Program-made: the position numbers and the translations under genes
The notes under the pieces: model-generated
Seen by the model: only the letters and a program-made list of their open reading frames with translations
What the model was told of the DNA's origin: nothing
The model's database searches: none
Part shown: piece after piece, positions 35,075 to 43,226 of the stretch
Numbering within the stretch: position 1 is the stretch's first letter
How the letters are laid out: every line of letters starts with the position of its first letter
Source of the DNA: Thalassobius sp965218685
Lineage (GTDB): Bacteria; Pseudomonadota; Alphaproteobacteria; Rhodobacterales; Rhodobacteraceae
Direction: 5' to 3'
Length of the DNA: 64,000 nucleotides
NCBI RefSeq assembly: GCF_965218685.1
Contig: NZ_OZ244657.1
Span: forward strand, 434,001-498,000

Positions 35075-35950
35075 TTATTCCCAGTCCTTGGTGCTATCCT
35101 TAAGGAAGTTCAGCAGAGCCTGCACCTTGCTGGTCCGGTGCAACGCCATATGGGTCACCAACCAAAGCGAGCTTGCCCACTCGTCACGCGGTGCGGCGAC
35201 CTCGACCAGATCCGGGTTTTGGGCCGCTTGCCACTGCGACATGAAACCAATCCCGATTCCCTGCAGTATCGCCTCTTCAACCGCGTGGATGTCAGACGTA
35301 CGGAAAACGATGTTGTCTTCGGGGATTACCTCCCACATCCAGCGATAAAACGGTGCGCGCGTGTCACGACTGTCAGACCCCACGAACAGGTGTTTCGCGA
35401 AATCCGCGTCCCCGGCGGGCATTCCCATCCGCTTTACATAGCTTCGCGCAGCGTAAAGCCCGATTTTCTGGTGCAGCATCGGTTGGACCACGTTGTCAGG
35501 ATCCTGCGGTGCACTTCCTGCGCGAATCGCCACGTGGGCCTCGCCATACTCCAGACGGAACAGGCGGTTTCCAGTCAGCAGCCGCACAACCACATCAGGA
35601 TAGAGTCTTTGGAATTCGGAAAGGATCGGCACCAGCAGTGGCACGAGTGCCGACAACGACGTGATCACCAACTCGCCCGAGACATCCTGCCCGCGCCCTT
35701 TGATTCGACCTGCCAGTTGGCTGAACTGATCATCCGCACCCTGCGCGACGCGCAGCAAATCCTGACCGGCCTCGGTCGGGGTGTACCCACGCGCGTGACG
35801 CTGGAACAATTTCACGCCCAGTTGATCTTCGAGCGCATCAATATGCCGGATCACCGTCGCGTGGTGGACCCCCAGCACGCCTGCTGCACCGCTGACGGTT
35901 CCCATGCGGGCCACTTGATAGGCGGTGCGAATCTCATCCCAGTTGTCCAT
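35075..35950 (-). CDS. LysR-family transcriptional regulator
   Basis: A 291-residue LTTR. The DNA-binding domain is at residues 1-60 (AYQVARMGTVSGAAGVLGVHHATVIRHIDALEDQLGVKLFQR would align as the helix-turn-helix; key residues are in the VHHATVIRHID helix). The co-inducer domain follows. The ATG at 35950 has AAAGGA seven bases upstream. It is divergent from azoR, with dyads between them, and directly upstream of the EamA gene, so either neighbour could be a target. Confidence 0.9.
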   Translation of the reverse strand: MDNWDEIRTAYQVARMGTVSGAAGVLGVHHATVIRHIDALEDQLGVKLFQRHARGYTPTEAGQDLLRVAQGADDQFSQLAGRIKGRGQDVSGELVITSLSALVPLLVPILSEFQRLYPDVVVRLLTGNRLFRLEYGEAHVAIRAGSAPQDPDNVVQPMLHQKIGLYAARSYVKRMGMPAGDADFAKHLFVGSDSRDTRAPFYRWMWEVIPEDNIVFRTSDIHAVEEAILQGIGIGFMSQWQAAQNPDLVEVAAPRDEWASSLWLVTHMALHRTSKVQALLNFLKDSTKDWE

Positions 35951-35974
35951 GTGCAATCCTTTCTGTGCGCGCTC

Positions 35975-36041
35975 TCACATAAGATGTGAAATTTGGACGA
36001 ATTGTTATCCAATGCGCAGAAGATACATTCCTGTCAGACAG
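35975..36041. promoter_or_regulatory. Dyads in the lysR-azoR divergent region
   Basis: Three inverted repeats lie in this 67-bp stretch: TCACAT-AAG-ATGTGA (35975-35989, fits the LysR T-N11-A rule), TTGGA-N10-TCCAA (35993-36012) and CTGTC-A-GACAG (36031-36041). Such an array between a lysR gene and a divergent target is the typical LTTR layout. Confidence 0.6.
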
Positions 36042-36062
36042 AAACAAGACACTCACAGGAAT

Positions 36063-36662
36063 ATGACCATGACCAAGATTCTTCGCATCGATTCAAGCAT
36101 TCAATCCGCAGGCTCGATCTCGCACAAACTCACCGACCAGATCATCGTTCGCTTGCAGGCGGCCCACGCAAATGCCCAAGTGAAGACCCGCGATCTGGGC
36201 ACCGACCCGGTCGAAGCCGCCGATAGCAATTGGCTGGTGGCTGTGAACACGCCCGCGGACCAACGCACGGACGCACAGGCCAAGATCGCCGATCTGTCCG
36301 ACACTCTGATCGCCGAGGTTAAAGAGGCCGACATTCTGGTGATTGGCATGCCGATCTACAACTTCACCATGCCCTCGCAGTTGAAATCCTGGCTTGATCA
36401 GATGGCCCGCGCGGGCGAGACCTTCAAGTACACTGAAAACGGCCCCATCGGCCTGGTAGAAGGCACCCGTGCCATCGTCGCCTATTCCTCGGGCGGCACG
36501 CCTTTCCAATCCGAGATCGACTTCGCCTCGGGTTATCTGAAGCATATGCTTGGATTTTTTGGCATCACCGATGTGCAGTTCGTGGCCTCGGACCGCTCGG
36601 CCATCGACGCCGAGGATTCGCTGAAAGCCGCCAACAACAGCATCGCAGAACTGGCGGCATAA
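36063..36662 (+). CDS. azoR: FMN-dependent NADH-azoreductase
   Basis: A 199-residue flavodoxin-fold quinone/azo reductase that uses NADH and FMN. It begins KILRIDSSIQSAGSISHKLTD, which is the phosphate-binding segment, then MPIYNFTMPSQLKSWLDQMARAGETFKYTENGPIGL has the family core (MPIYNF and the GxTF-x-Y-T-x-x-G segment). The start is the ATG at 36063 or 36069; AGGA is at 36055-36058. It is divergent from a LysR regulator, the usual arrangement for quinone-responsive azoR. Confidence 0.93.
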   Translation: MTMTKILRIDSSIQSAGSISHKLTDQIIVRLQAAHANAQVKTRDLGTDPVEAADSNWLVAVNTPADQRTDAQAKIADLSDTLIAEVKEADILVIGMPIYNFTMPSQLKSWLDQMARAGETFKYTENGPIGLVEGTRAIVAYSSGGTPFQSEIDFASGYLKHMLGFFGITDVQFVASDRSAIDAEDSLKAANNSIAELAA

Positions 36663-36668
36663 CGCCCC

Positions 36669-36706
36669 AAAAAGAAAAAGCGACGGAGGCCAAAGCCACC
36701 GTCGCT
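36669..36706 (-). terminator. Rho-independent terminator for the small secreted-protein gene
   Basis: An eight-bp stem (AGCGACGG with its complement) is followed on the minus strand by T5-C-T5. It lies between azoR and the convergent small gene; on the plus strand the T-tract is missing. Confidence 0.8.
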
Positions 36707-36752
36707 CTCCAAACGGCCAGCCAAGCTGACCGTCTGTTATTCTTATGTCGAC

Positions 36753-36977
36753 TTAGCTGTCGCCAGCTGCAGCGATCGCGGCGACTGCAACAACAGCAGC
36801 AACGATACCAGCAGCGCCACCGGCACCCAGCGAACCTGCCGACGACGAAGCGGCGGCAAAGGGATCGTCGGACATTGCGGGCTCAGGATCGGTGCTACCC
36901 GACAGAACGTTACCTGCCGCGGCGATACCGGGCACGAAAGCGGAGCAAACGGCCACAGCCATAGCAAGCTTTTTCAT
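36753..36977 (-). CDS. Small Ala-rich exported protein
   Basis: A 74-residue protein with a signal peptide (MKKLAMAVAVCSAFVPGIAAA), a short acidic/Ser-rich middle (GSTDPEPAMSDDPFAAASSSAGS) and a hydrophobic Gly/Ala/Val C-terminal helix of about 20 residues that ends AAAGDS. The ATG at 36977 has AAGGAAGA upstream, and a terminator follows. The layout suggests a small envelope protein. I recognise no family beyond similar short proteins in other roseobacters. Confidence 0.65.
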   Translation of the reverse strand: MKKLAMAVAVCSAFVPGIAAAGNVLSGSTDPEPAMSDDPFAAASSSAGSLGAGGAAGIVAAVVAVAAIAAAGDS

Positions 36978-37346
36978 ATCGAATCTTCCTTCTAATGTTT
37001 CGGCCAACATGGCCATTACGGCTTTAGCGCACATCAAAACTTCAGGCAAAGCATTTAATGTAACAGCCAGCTTAAAGCCCTGTATTACTCTTACATGTGA
37101 CTAATGGTCAAGCAGACAGCCCGCCGCAGGTTCAATTCTGGGCCTCTTGGCCAGATGTGTTGACTTATTCACACAGTTCGAATATCCGCGCCCTACCAAT
37201 CCGGGAGTCCGCGAGTCTTCCGGTCCCATGCTATATGCAGGGATCGCCCCCCGTCAGCGCGTTGCGCCCACGGGGGACATTGGCATTTGGGCCGGTCTTG
37301 CTTACCTGTAAGGCCATGTTGAAACGGGGTTAAAGGAGCCACGGGA
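36978..37346. other. Intergenic region upstream of ffh with a possible promoter
   Basis: A 369-bp gap between the small secreted-protein gene (minus) and ffh (plus). A sigma70-like pair, TTGACT and TATCCG with a 17-base spacer, lies at 37160-37188, about 160 bp before ffh. A C/G-rich block from about 37245 to 37285 may form secondary structure in the leader. I found no SRP RNA core motif here, although ffh is adjacent. Confidence 0.4.
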
Positions 37347-38864
37347 ATGTTTGAAAATCTGTCCGAACGCCTTGGTGGGGTCTTTGACCGCCTGACCAAA
37401 CAGGGCGCTCTGTCCGAGGATGACGTTAAAACCGCCCTGCGCGAGGTCCGCGTGGCCCTGCTGGAGGCCGACGTTTCCCTGCCCGTTGCCCGCGATTTTG
37501 TTAAAAAGGTTCAGGAAAAGGCCACCGGCCAAGCCGTCACCAAGTCCGTGACGCCCGGCCAGCAGGTCGTGAAGATCGTTCATGACGCCCTGATCGAGGT
37601 GCTGCAAGGCGCCGAAGACCCCGGCGCGCTGAAAATCGACAACCCGCCCGCACCGATTCTAATGGTAGGCCTGCAGGGCTCGGGTAAGACGACCACGACC
37701 GGTAAGCTGGCCAAGCGCCTGAAAGAAAAAGAAGGCAAGCGGGTCCTGATGGCCTCGCTGGATATCTATCGCCCCGCCGCAATGCAGCAGTTGCAGGTTC
37801 TGGGCGCGCAGATCGGTGTGGACACCCTGCCGATCGTGGCCGGAGAAAGCGCCGTGCAGATCGCCAAGCGCGCTAAGACTCAGGCCAGCTTGGGCGGTTA
37901 TGACGTCTATATGCTGGACACCGCCGGCCGTCTGCAGATCGACGAGACCCTTATGAAAGAGGTCGAGGACGTCCGCGACGCCGTCAACCCGCGCGAAACC
38001 CTGCTGGTGGTCGATGGCCTGACCGGTCAGGTCGCCGTCGAGGTCGCAGAAGAATTTGACGACAAGATCGGCATCTCCGGCGTGGTTCTGACCCGTATGG
38101 ACGGTGACGGCCGTGGCGGCGCCGCCCTGTCGATGCGCGCCGTGACCGGCAAACCCATCCGATTCGTCGGTCTGGGCGAGAAGATGGACGCCCTGGAAAC
38201 CTTCGAGCCCGAACGGATCGCTGGCCGTATCCTTGGCATGGGCGACATCGTTGCCCTGGTCGAGAAGGCTCAGGAAACCATCGAGGCCGAGCAAGCCGAG
38301 CGCATGATGCGCCGCTTCAAGAAAGGTCAGTTCAACATGAACGACCTGAAAATGCAGCTGGAGCAGATGCTGAAAATGGGCGGCATGGAGGGCATCATGG
38401 GCATGATGCCGGGCATGGGCAAAATGGCCAAGCAGGCTCAGGCCGCAGGCATGGACGACAAGGTGCTGAAGCGTCAGATCGCCCTGATCCAGTCGATGAC
38501 CAAGAAGGAACGCGCCAACCCGCAGATCCTGCAGGCCAGCCGCAAGAAACGTATCGCGCGCGGTGCCGGGCTGGAGGTCAGCGAGCTGAACAAGCTGCTG
38601 AAGATGCAGCGCCAGATGGCCGACATGATGAAGAAAATGGGCAAGATGGGCAAAGGCGGCATGCTCAAACAAGCCATGAAGGGCATGATGGGCAAGGGCG
38701 GCGCGCCGGATATGGCGGGCATGGATCCCAGCCAGATGGACCCCAAAGCGCTGGAACAAGCGGCCAAGGCACTGGGCGGCGGCAAAGGCCTGCCCGGCGG
38801 TCTGCCCGGTCTGGGTGGCGGTGCGCTGCCCCCCGGTCTCAGCGGTTTTGGCAAGAAGAAATAA
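37347..38864 (+). CDS. ffh: Signal recognition particle protein Ffh
   Basis: The GTPase that binds signal sequences and SRP RNA to target membrane proteins. It has 505 residues: N domain, G domain (GLQGSGKTTTTGKLA, MLDTAGRL, RMDGDGRGGAA), and a Met-rich M domain with repeated MGKM/MMKK segments. The C-terminal tail is unusually rich in Gly, Pro and Leu before ending FGKKK. The ATG follows a GGAG-type site. It is followed after 3 bp by the first of three acetyltransferase genes. Confidence 0.97.
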   Translation: MFENLSERLGGVFDRLTKQGALSEDDVKTALREVRVALLEADVSLPVARDFVKKVQEKATGQAVTKSVTPGQQVVKIVHDALIEVLQGAEDPGALKIDNPPAPILMVGLQGSGKTTTTGKLAKRLKEKEGKRVLMASLDIYRPAAMQQLQVLGAQIGVDTLPIVAGESAVQIAKRAKTQASLGGYDVYMLDTAGRLQIDETLMKEVEDVRDAVNPRETLLVVDGLTGQVAVEVAEEFDDKIGISGVVLTRMDGDGRGGAALSMRAVTGKPIRFVGLGEKMDALETFEPERIAGRILGMGDIVALVEKAQETIEAEQAERMMRRFKKGQFNMNDLKMQLEQMLKMGGMEGIMGMMPGMGKMAKQAQAAGMDDKVLKRQIALIQSMTKKERANPQILQASRKKRIARGAGLEVSELNKLLKMQRQMADMMKKMGKMGKGGMLKQAMKGMMGKGGAPDMAGMDPSQMDPKALEQAAKALGGGKGLPGGLPGLGGGALPPGLSGFGKKK

Positions 38865-38867
38865 ATC

Positions 38868-39425
38868 ATGCTGACCAACGCCCCCACCCTGGAAACCGAT
38901 CGCCTGATCCTGCGAGGTCCGCGTCATGAAGATGCGGAACCGTTGATGGATTTCCTGTGCGATCTGGACCGGTCTGCGGGCTTCGGCGGCTATAACAACC
39001 GCTCGGACGCGTGGCGCTGGTTCGCGCTGAACGTCGGCCATTGGCACCTGCATGGCTATGGCTACCTTACGATCGAAGAAAAAGCCTCGGGGGCCACTGC
39101 TGGCATCACCGGCATCTGGAACCCGCATGGCTGGCCTGAACCCGAACTGGGTTGGGTGGTTTTCGCTGGGTTCGAGGGTAGGGGAATCGCCTATGAGGCC
39201 GCCCAACGCGCCCGCGAATGGGCCTATGCGCCCGATGGGCTGGGCTTTACCACGCTGACCTCGAACATCGTGCCGGGCAATGACCGCTCGATCGCGCTGG
39301 CTGTACGGCTGGGCGCCACATACGAACGCACCTATCAGAATGTCGAAATGGGCGAGGATCTGCTGTATCGCCATCCAGGTCCGGCAGATCTGGACGCCGA
39401 CGGCTCGGTGGAGGCTTACGCATGA
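38868..39425 (+). CDS. GNAT-family acetyltransferase, tandem copy 1
   Basis: A 185-residue RimJ/RimL-type GNAT starting with LETDRLILRGPRHEDAEPL. The acetyl-CoA loop lies in ELGWVVFAGFEGRGIAYEAAQRAREWA, and NDRSIALAVRLGATYERTY follows. Copy 1 of three neighbouring paralogues that share the opening motif and overlap end to start. Its stop overlaps copy 2 by 4 bp (ATGA). The acceptor could be a protein N-terminus or a small molecule. Confidence 0.85.
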   Translation: MLTNAPTLETDRLILRGPRHEDAEPLMDFLCDLDRSAGFGGYNNRSDAWRWFALNVGHWHLHGYGYLTIEEKASGATAGITGIWNPHGWPEPELGWVVFAGFEGRGIAYEAAQRAREWAYAPDGLGFTTLTSNIVPGNDRSIALAVRLGATYERTYQNVEMGEDLLYRHPGPADLDADGSVEAYA

Positions 39426-39952
39426 CCCTGCTGACGGCCACCATCCCCCCCCTGGAAACCGACCGCCTGATCCTGCGCGCGCCCGGCGCTGACGACGAAT
39501 CTGCAATCCTGGGTTTTCTGCGCTCGGACCGGGCCGAATTTTATGGCGGCCCCATGGATTTGGGCACGGCTTGGGGCAAGCTGGCCGCCTATGCGGGCCA
39601 ATGGATGTTGCGCGGATACGGCATGTTCGCCGTGGTCGAGAAGGCCTCGGAGCAAACCGTCGGCATGGCCGGCCCCTATCACCCTGCTCATTTTCCCGAA
39701 CCCGAGATGAGCTGGCTTGTGACCTCGGCGCAGCATGAAGGCAAAGGTCTGGCGCGCGAGGCTTGTCAGGCTGTTCTGCGCCACCTGTTCGCTGATCTGA
39801 ACTGGCCTCATGTCGTTAGCTATATAGACCGCGATAACACGCGTTCACGCGCTTTGGCAGATCGTCTGGGGGCACAAGTTGCGCCGGATTTGCCTGCACC
39901 CATCGACAATTGCGACACCTATCGCCATCTTCCCAGCGAGGGCGCCCAATGA
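39422..39952 (+). CDS. GNAT-family acetyltransferase, tandem copy 2
   Basis: A 176-residue GNAT starting with LETDRLILRAPGADDESAI. EMSWLVTSAQHEGKGLAREACQAVLRHLF carries the acetyl-CoA loop (H-E-G-K-G-L-A), and DNTRSRALADRLGAQ matches the C-terminal GNAT strand. It overlaps both neighbours by 4 bp, so the three are translationally coupled. The substrate is unknown. Confidence 0.85.
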   Translation: MTLLTATIPPLETDRLILRAPGADDESAILGFLRSDRAEFYGGPMDLGTAWGKLAAYAGQWMLRGYGMFAVVEKASEQTVGMAGPYHPAHFPEPEMSWLVTSAQHEGKGLAREACQAVLRHLFADLNWPHVVSYIDRDNTRSRALADRLGAQVAPDLPAPIDNCDTYRHLPSEGAQ

Positions 39953-40551
39953 CCGTCCAAATTCCAACTCTGGAAACCCAACGCCTGATCCTGCGCGGCC
40001 CCGAGCCCGAGGATTACCCGAACTTCAAGTCGACCTTCACCAGCTACCGCGCGCGTTTCATGGGCGGACCGCTGAACGACTATGAAACATGGATGCTGTA
40101 CGCGGCCGAGATTGGCCATTGGCATATTCGCGGCTTTGGCATGTGGATGATCCACGACAAGGCAACCGACAAACCGCTGGGCATGGCCGGTGGCTGGCGA
40201 CCCGCCAAATGGCCCGAGGCCGAGCTGGCCTGGATCATCTGGCCGGAAACTGCTGGCAAGGGCTATGCGCTTGAAGCCACGCATGCTGTCCGAAACCATC
40301 TGTATACTCAGATGGGTTGGGAAACCGCCGTGTCCTATGTGGACCCCAAGAATCTGGATTCGATCCGGCTGGCCGAACGTCTGGGCGCCCAGCGCGACAA
40401 GACCGCCACCACCGTTGACGGCAATGACATCGTGTATCGCCATCCCTCGCCCGATCAGTTGGCAGGCAGCCAACTAGCCAACGGGATCGAGATGGAGATC
40501 GCCAACTACGCTGATCCTCTGTTCAAACCGAAAGGGATGCCCATTGACTGA
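39949..40551 (+). CDS. GNAT-family acetyltransferase, tandem copy 3
   Basis: A 200-residue GNAT starting with MTVQIPTLETQRLILRGPEPEDYPNF at the ATG at 39949, which overlaps the stop of copy 2. The acetyl-CoA loop is in ELAWIIWPETAGKGYALEATHAV, then NLDSIRLAERLGAQRD. It is longer at the C-terminus than the other two by about 20 residues (GMEIANYADPLFKP-like tail). Its end overlaps the chorismate mutase start by 8 bp. Confidence 0.85.
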   Translation: MTVQIPTLETQRLILRGPEPEDYPNFKSTFTSYRARFMGGPLNDYETWMLYAAEIGHWHIRGFGMWMIHDKATDKPLGMAGGWRPAKWPEAELAWIIWPETAGKGYALEATHAVRNHLYTQMGWETAVSYVDPKNLDSIRLAERLGAQRDKTATTVDGNDIVYRHPSPDQLAGSQLANGIEMEIANYADPLFKPKGMPID

Positions 40552-40840
40552 CGCTGTGACCCGCGCCGCGGAAATCCTGAAGGAACACCGCGAAAGCATC
40601 GACCGTCTGGATGCGATCCTCGTCTACACTCTGGGCGAACGGTTCAAACATACCCAAGCGGTCGGCAAGCTGAAGGCCAGCCATGACCTGCCGCCTTCGG
40701 ACCCCAATCGAGAGGCCGCGCAAATCGCGCGGCTGGAAGATTTGGCAAACCGGGCCGATCTGGACCCCGATTTCGCCAAGAAGTTTCTGAACTTCATCAT
40801 CGCTGAAGTCATTCAGCACCACAAAAAACACCAGGAATGA
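40544..40840 (+). CDS. Chorismate mutase, AroQ type
   Basis: A 98-residue all-helical chorismate mutase that converts chorismate to prephenate for Phe/Tyr synthesis. EHRESIDRLDAILVYTLGERFKHTQAVGKLKASHDLP has the R-x-x-I-D-x-x-D and K-x-x-x segments, and EAAQIARLEDLANRADLDPDFAKKFLNFIIAEVIQHH completes the bundle. The start is a TTG with AAAGGGA upstream, overlapping the acetyltransferase by 8 bp. The monofunctional small form is usual in this clade. Confidence 0.88.
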   Translation: MTDAVTRAAEILKEHRESIDRLDAILVYTLGERFKHTQAVGKLKASHDLPPSDPNREAAQIARLEDLANRADLDPDFAKKFLNFIIAEVIQHHKKHQE

Positions 40841-40908
40841 TCCTGGCCCCTAACCCAAGGACACGCCGGTCCGATACCGGCACCCGCCATCTTAAGGAGA
40901 ACTGAACA

Positions 40909-41286
40909 ATGGCAATGAAAATCCGTCTGGCCCGTGGTGGCTCGAAAAAGCGTCCCTTCTACCGCGTTGTTGCTGCTGACAGCCGCATGCCGCGCGACGG
41001 CCGCTTCATCGAGAAACTGGGCACCTACAACCCGCTGCTGCCCAAAGACAGCGAAGAGCGCGTCAAACTGGACATGGAACGCGTTCAGTACTGGCTGGAC
41101 CAGGGCGCTCAGCCCACCGACCGTGTGTCGCGTTTCCTGGAGGCCGCTGGCACCCTGGAGAAAAAAGAGCGCGCCAACATGAAGAAAGCCGAGCCCGGCC
41201 AGAAAGCCAAGGACCGCGCAGAAGAGAAAGCCGCCAAGGCTGCTGAAGCTGCCGAAGCCGCAGAAGAAGCACCCGCCGAGGAATAA
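40909..41286 (+). CDS. rpsP: 30S ribosomal protein S16
   Basis: A primary binder of 16S rRNA. It starts MAMKIRLARGGSKKRPFYRVVAADSRMPRDG, the S16 hallmark. The 125-residue product is longer than E. coli S16 because of a Lys/Ala/Glu-rich tail, which is normal in alphaproteobacteria. A six-bp hairpin (GCCGGT/ACCGGC, 40865-40881) and AAGGAG precede the ATG. A strong terminator follows, so rpsP is not joined to rimM. Confidence 0.97.
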   Translation: MAMKIRLARGGSKKRPFYRVVAADSRMPRDGRFIEKLGTYNPLLPKDSEERVKLDMERVQYWLDQGAQPTDRVSRFLEAAGTLEKKERANMKKAEPGQKAKDRAEEKAAKAAEAAEAAEEAPAEE

Positions 41287-41309
41287 GCCTTTCATCAGGC
41301 TAAGCGAAA

Positions 41310-41336
41310 GGGCGTCGCATTTGCGGCGCCCTTTTT
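41310..41336 (+). terminator. Rho-independent terminator after rpsP
   Basis: A nine-bp stem (GGGCGTCGC with GCGGCGCCC, one G-T pair) with loop ATTT is followed by T5. Confidence 0.9.
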
Positions 41337-41374
41337 GCGTTGCGCTTGGCGTGCGGCTGGCCCAATCTGGCCCG

Positions 41375-42085
41375 ATGAACAGTACCGAAATCACATATTC
41401 CGACGGGCGCACCCAAATGGTTGGCCGCGTCTTTCACGACCCCTTGCTTGGGAATGTTCTGCCCGGGTTGCTGCTGGCCCCTGCCTTTGCCGGCCCCGGC
41501 CCTCTGGAAATGCTGCGCGCCAGCGAAATGGCGGCCAAGGGCTATGTCGTGCTGGTCGTCGACTATTACGGGGACGGCCGCCACACGACCGAACGCGAAA
41601 TCGCCTTTCAATGGATGTCGGGCCTGAACGACGAGCGCCCCGAACTGGCCCGCCGGATGAACGCAGCGCTGGATGCCCTCAAGGCGCTACCCAACGTCGA
41701 TGAATCGCGCACCGCAGCGATGGGGTTCTGCCTGGGCGGTAAGGCGGTGCTGGATTTGGCGCGCTCGGGTGCGGATACCCGCGCGGTGATCCCGATCCAC
41801 GGCCTGTTCGACGCCCCGCCCCAGGTGCAGGACTACAAGGCAGCCGCGCTGATCCTGCACGGCTGGGATGACCCGCTGGCCCAGCCCGATGATTTCATGG
41901 CGTTGACGCAAGAGCTGACCGCCCATTGCCCCGACTGGCAGACCCTGGCCTTTGGCCACACCGGGCATTCCTTTACCAATCCCAATGCGCAGATGCCCGA
42001 GACTGGGATGGCCTTTAGCCCCCGCGCCGATGCCCGAACATGGCGCATCCTGACCGATTTCCTGACCGAGCAGCTGGCCGAGTGA
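41375..42085 (+). CDS. Dienelactone hydrolase-family protein
   Basis: A 236-residue alpha/beta hydrolase of the DLH family. The triad is readable: nucleophile Cys in MGFCLGGKAVLD, Asp in LILHGWDDPLAQPDD and His in FGHTGHSFTNP. The Cys nucleophile is typical of true dienelactone hydrolases, but many family members act on other esters. The start is the ATG at 41375, just past the terminator. It sits between rpsP and rimM, where it interrupts the usual ribosomal order. Confidence 0.87.
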   Translation: MNSTEITYSDGRTQMVGRVFHDPLLGNVLPGLLLAPAFAGPGPLEMLRASEMAAKGYVVLVVDYYGDGRHTTEREIAFQWMSGLNDERPELARRMNAALDALKALPNVDESRTAAMGFCLGGKAVLDLARSGADTRAVIPIHGLFDAPPQVQDYKAAALILHGWDDPLAQPDDFMALTQELTAHCPDWQTLAFGHTGHSFTNPNAQMPETGMAFSPRADARTWRILTDFLTEQLAE

Positions 42086-42142
42086 TTGCCCCGCCCGGCG
42101 CACTTGGGTAAAACGCCCTCGAACCGCCAAAGGACCAACACC

Positions 42143-42673
42143 ATGAGCGAGCCGGACGATCTGATCTGTGTTGCCTCGATCGCAGGCGCCTTTGGCGTGC
42201 GCGGCGAGGTGCGGCTGAAAAGCTTTACCGCCGATCCCGAAGCGATCGAGGACTACAACCCTCTGACCACCGAGGACGGCAGCCAATCTTTTGACGTCGG
42301 CATACTCCAATCCATCAAGAACGGGCTGGCGGTGCGTCTGACTTCGGTCTCGACCAAGGAAGAGGCCGACGCGCTGAAGGGTGTGAACCTTTATGTCCCC
42401 CGCTCGCGTCTGCCGTCGCTGCCCGATGATGAGTTTTACCACGCCGATCTGATCGGACTGGAGGTCGTGGATACCGGCGGCACCCTTCTGGGCAAGGTGA
42501 AGGCGGTGCAGAATCACGGCGCAGGGGACCTTCTGGAAATCCATGGCCCCGGTCTGAAGGCAACCGTGCTGCTGCCCTTTACCCGTACCGCCGTGCCCAC
42601 CGTGGACCTGACCGCGGGCCGCGTGATAGCCGACCCTCCCGACGGGCTGTTCCCCGAGCCTGACGCCGAATAA
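42143..42673 (+). CDS. rimM: Ribosome maturation factor RimM
   Basis: Helps assemble the 30S head by binding S19. It has 176 residues: an N-terminal beta-barrel (CVASIAGAFGVRGEVRLKSFTADP) and a C-terminal PRC-type barrel (FYHADLIGLEVVDTGGTLLGKV, ending DGLFPEPDAE). The ATG at 42143 is preceded by AAAGGA. trmD follows downstream, with one small membrane protein gene between them. Confidence 0.95.
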   Translation: MSEPDDLICVASIAGAFGVRGEVRLKSFTADPEAIEDYNPLTTEDGSQSFDVGILQSIKNGLAVRLTSVSTKEEADALKGVNLYVPRSRLPSLPDDEFYHADLIGLEVVDTGGTLLGKVKAVQNHGAGDLLEIHGPGLKATVLLPFTRTAVPTVDLTAGRVIADPPDGLFPEPDAE

Positions 42674-42732
42674 GCCTTTGTGACAGGCTTTGTCATTGGA
42701 GCGAGCCTGGGCGCGCATGATATTATCGCCCC

Positions 42733-43167
42733 ATGGCTTTCGAAAAATATTCCCCCTCTGGCATCCTGCTGTACGCTGTCCCTTTGTATGCCGCGCCCAT
42801 CATTGCCGGCGCCAGCGCGGCTCCTTGGGCAGCGGTACCCGCATTTGCAGGCCTGTTCTCGGCCCTGATCCTGAAAACCCGCGCCGTTCCAGATAAAGCT
42901 GGCCCGCTGGCCATGACCGTTGCCTTTGCCTTGGCTCTGCACGGGGCCATTGCCTCGGGGCTGTTTGCCTTGGGACGCGGAGCGGCGCTGTTGACCGGCC
43001 CCCTGCCCGTCCCCGTTTGGGCCGCGCTGGCAATGTGCGCGGCAGCCACGGCAGTCGGCATCTGGCGCTATCGCTGGACACCAGAGCAGGCCAAGCTGGA
43101 CGCCGCCTTGGACGACGCGCTGAATGCCCTTTCACAGATCAAGACCGACGATATCGACGCCGATTAA
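42733..43167 (+). CDS. Small membrane protein of unknown function
   Basis: A 144-residue protein with four hydrophobic segments (ILLYAVPLYAAPIIAGAS, WAAVPAFAGLFSALIL, AMTVAFALALHGAIASGLFA, VPVWAALAMCAAATAVGIW) and an acidic C-terminal tail of about 30 residues. No family is recognised. It is inserted between rimM and trmD in the same direction, so it probably shares their transcript. Confidence 0.65.
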   Translation: MAFEKYSPSGILLYAVPLYAAPIIAGASAAPWAAVPAFAGLFSALILKTRAVPDKAGPLAMTVAFALALHGAIASGLFALGRGAALLTGPLPVPVWAALAMCAAATAVGIWRYRWTPEQAKLDAALDDALNALSQIKTDDIDAD

Positions 43168-43226
43168 ACCCGCGCGCATAAAAACAGCCCTTGGCGAGCG
43201 CGGCCCGATCGCGCTAGACCCGCGCC

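Noticed and set aside
36978..37346. SRP RNA gene upstream of ffh
   Set aside because: I looked for the conserved GGAA-type tetraloop core of the 4.5S RNA and did not see it.
37659..39506. 615-codon minus-strand open frame across ffh and a GNAT gene
   Set aside because: It spans two genes with clear functions on the other strand. Its His/Gln/Leu-rich translation is typical of antisense frames in high-GC DNA.
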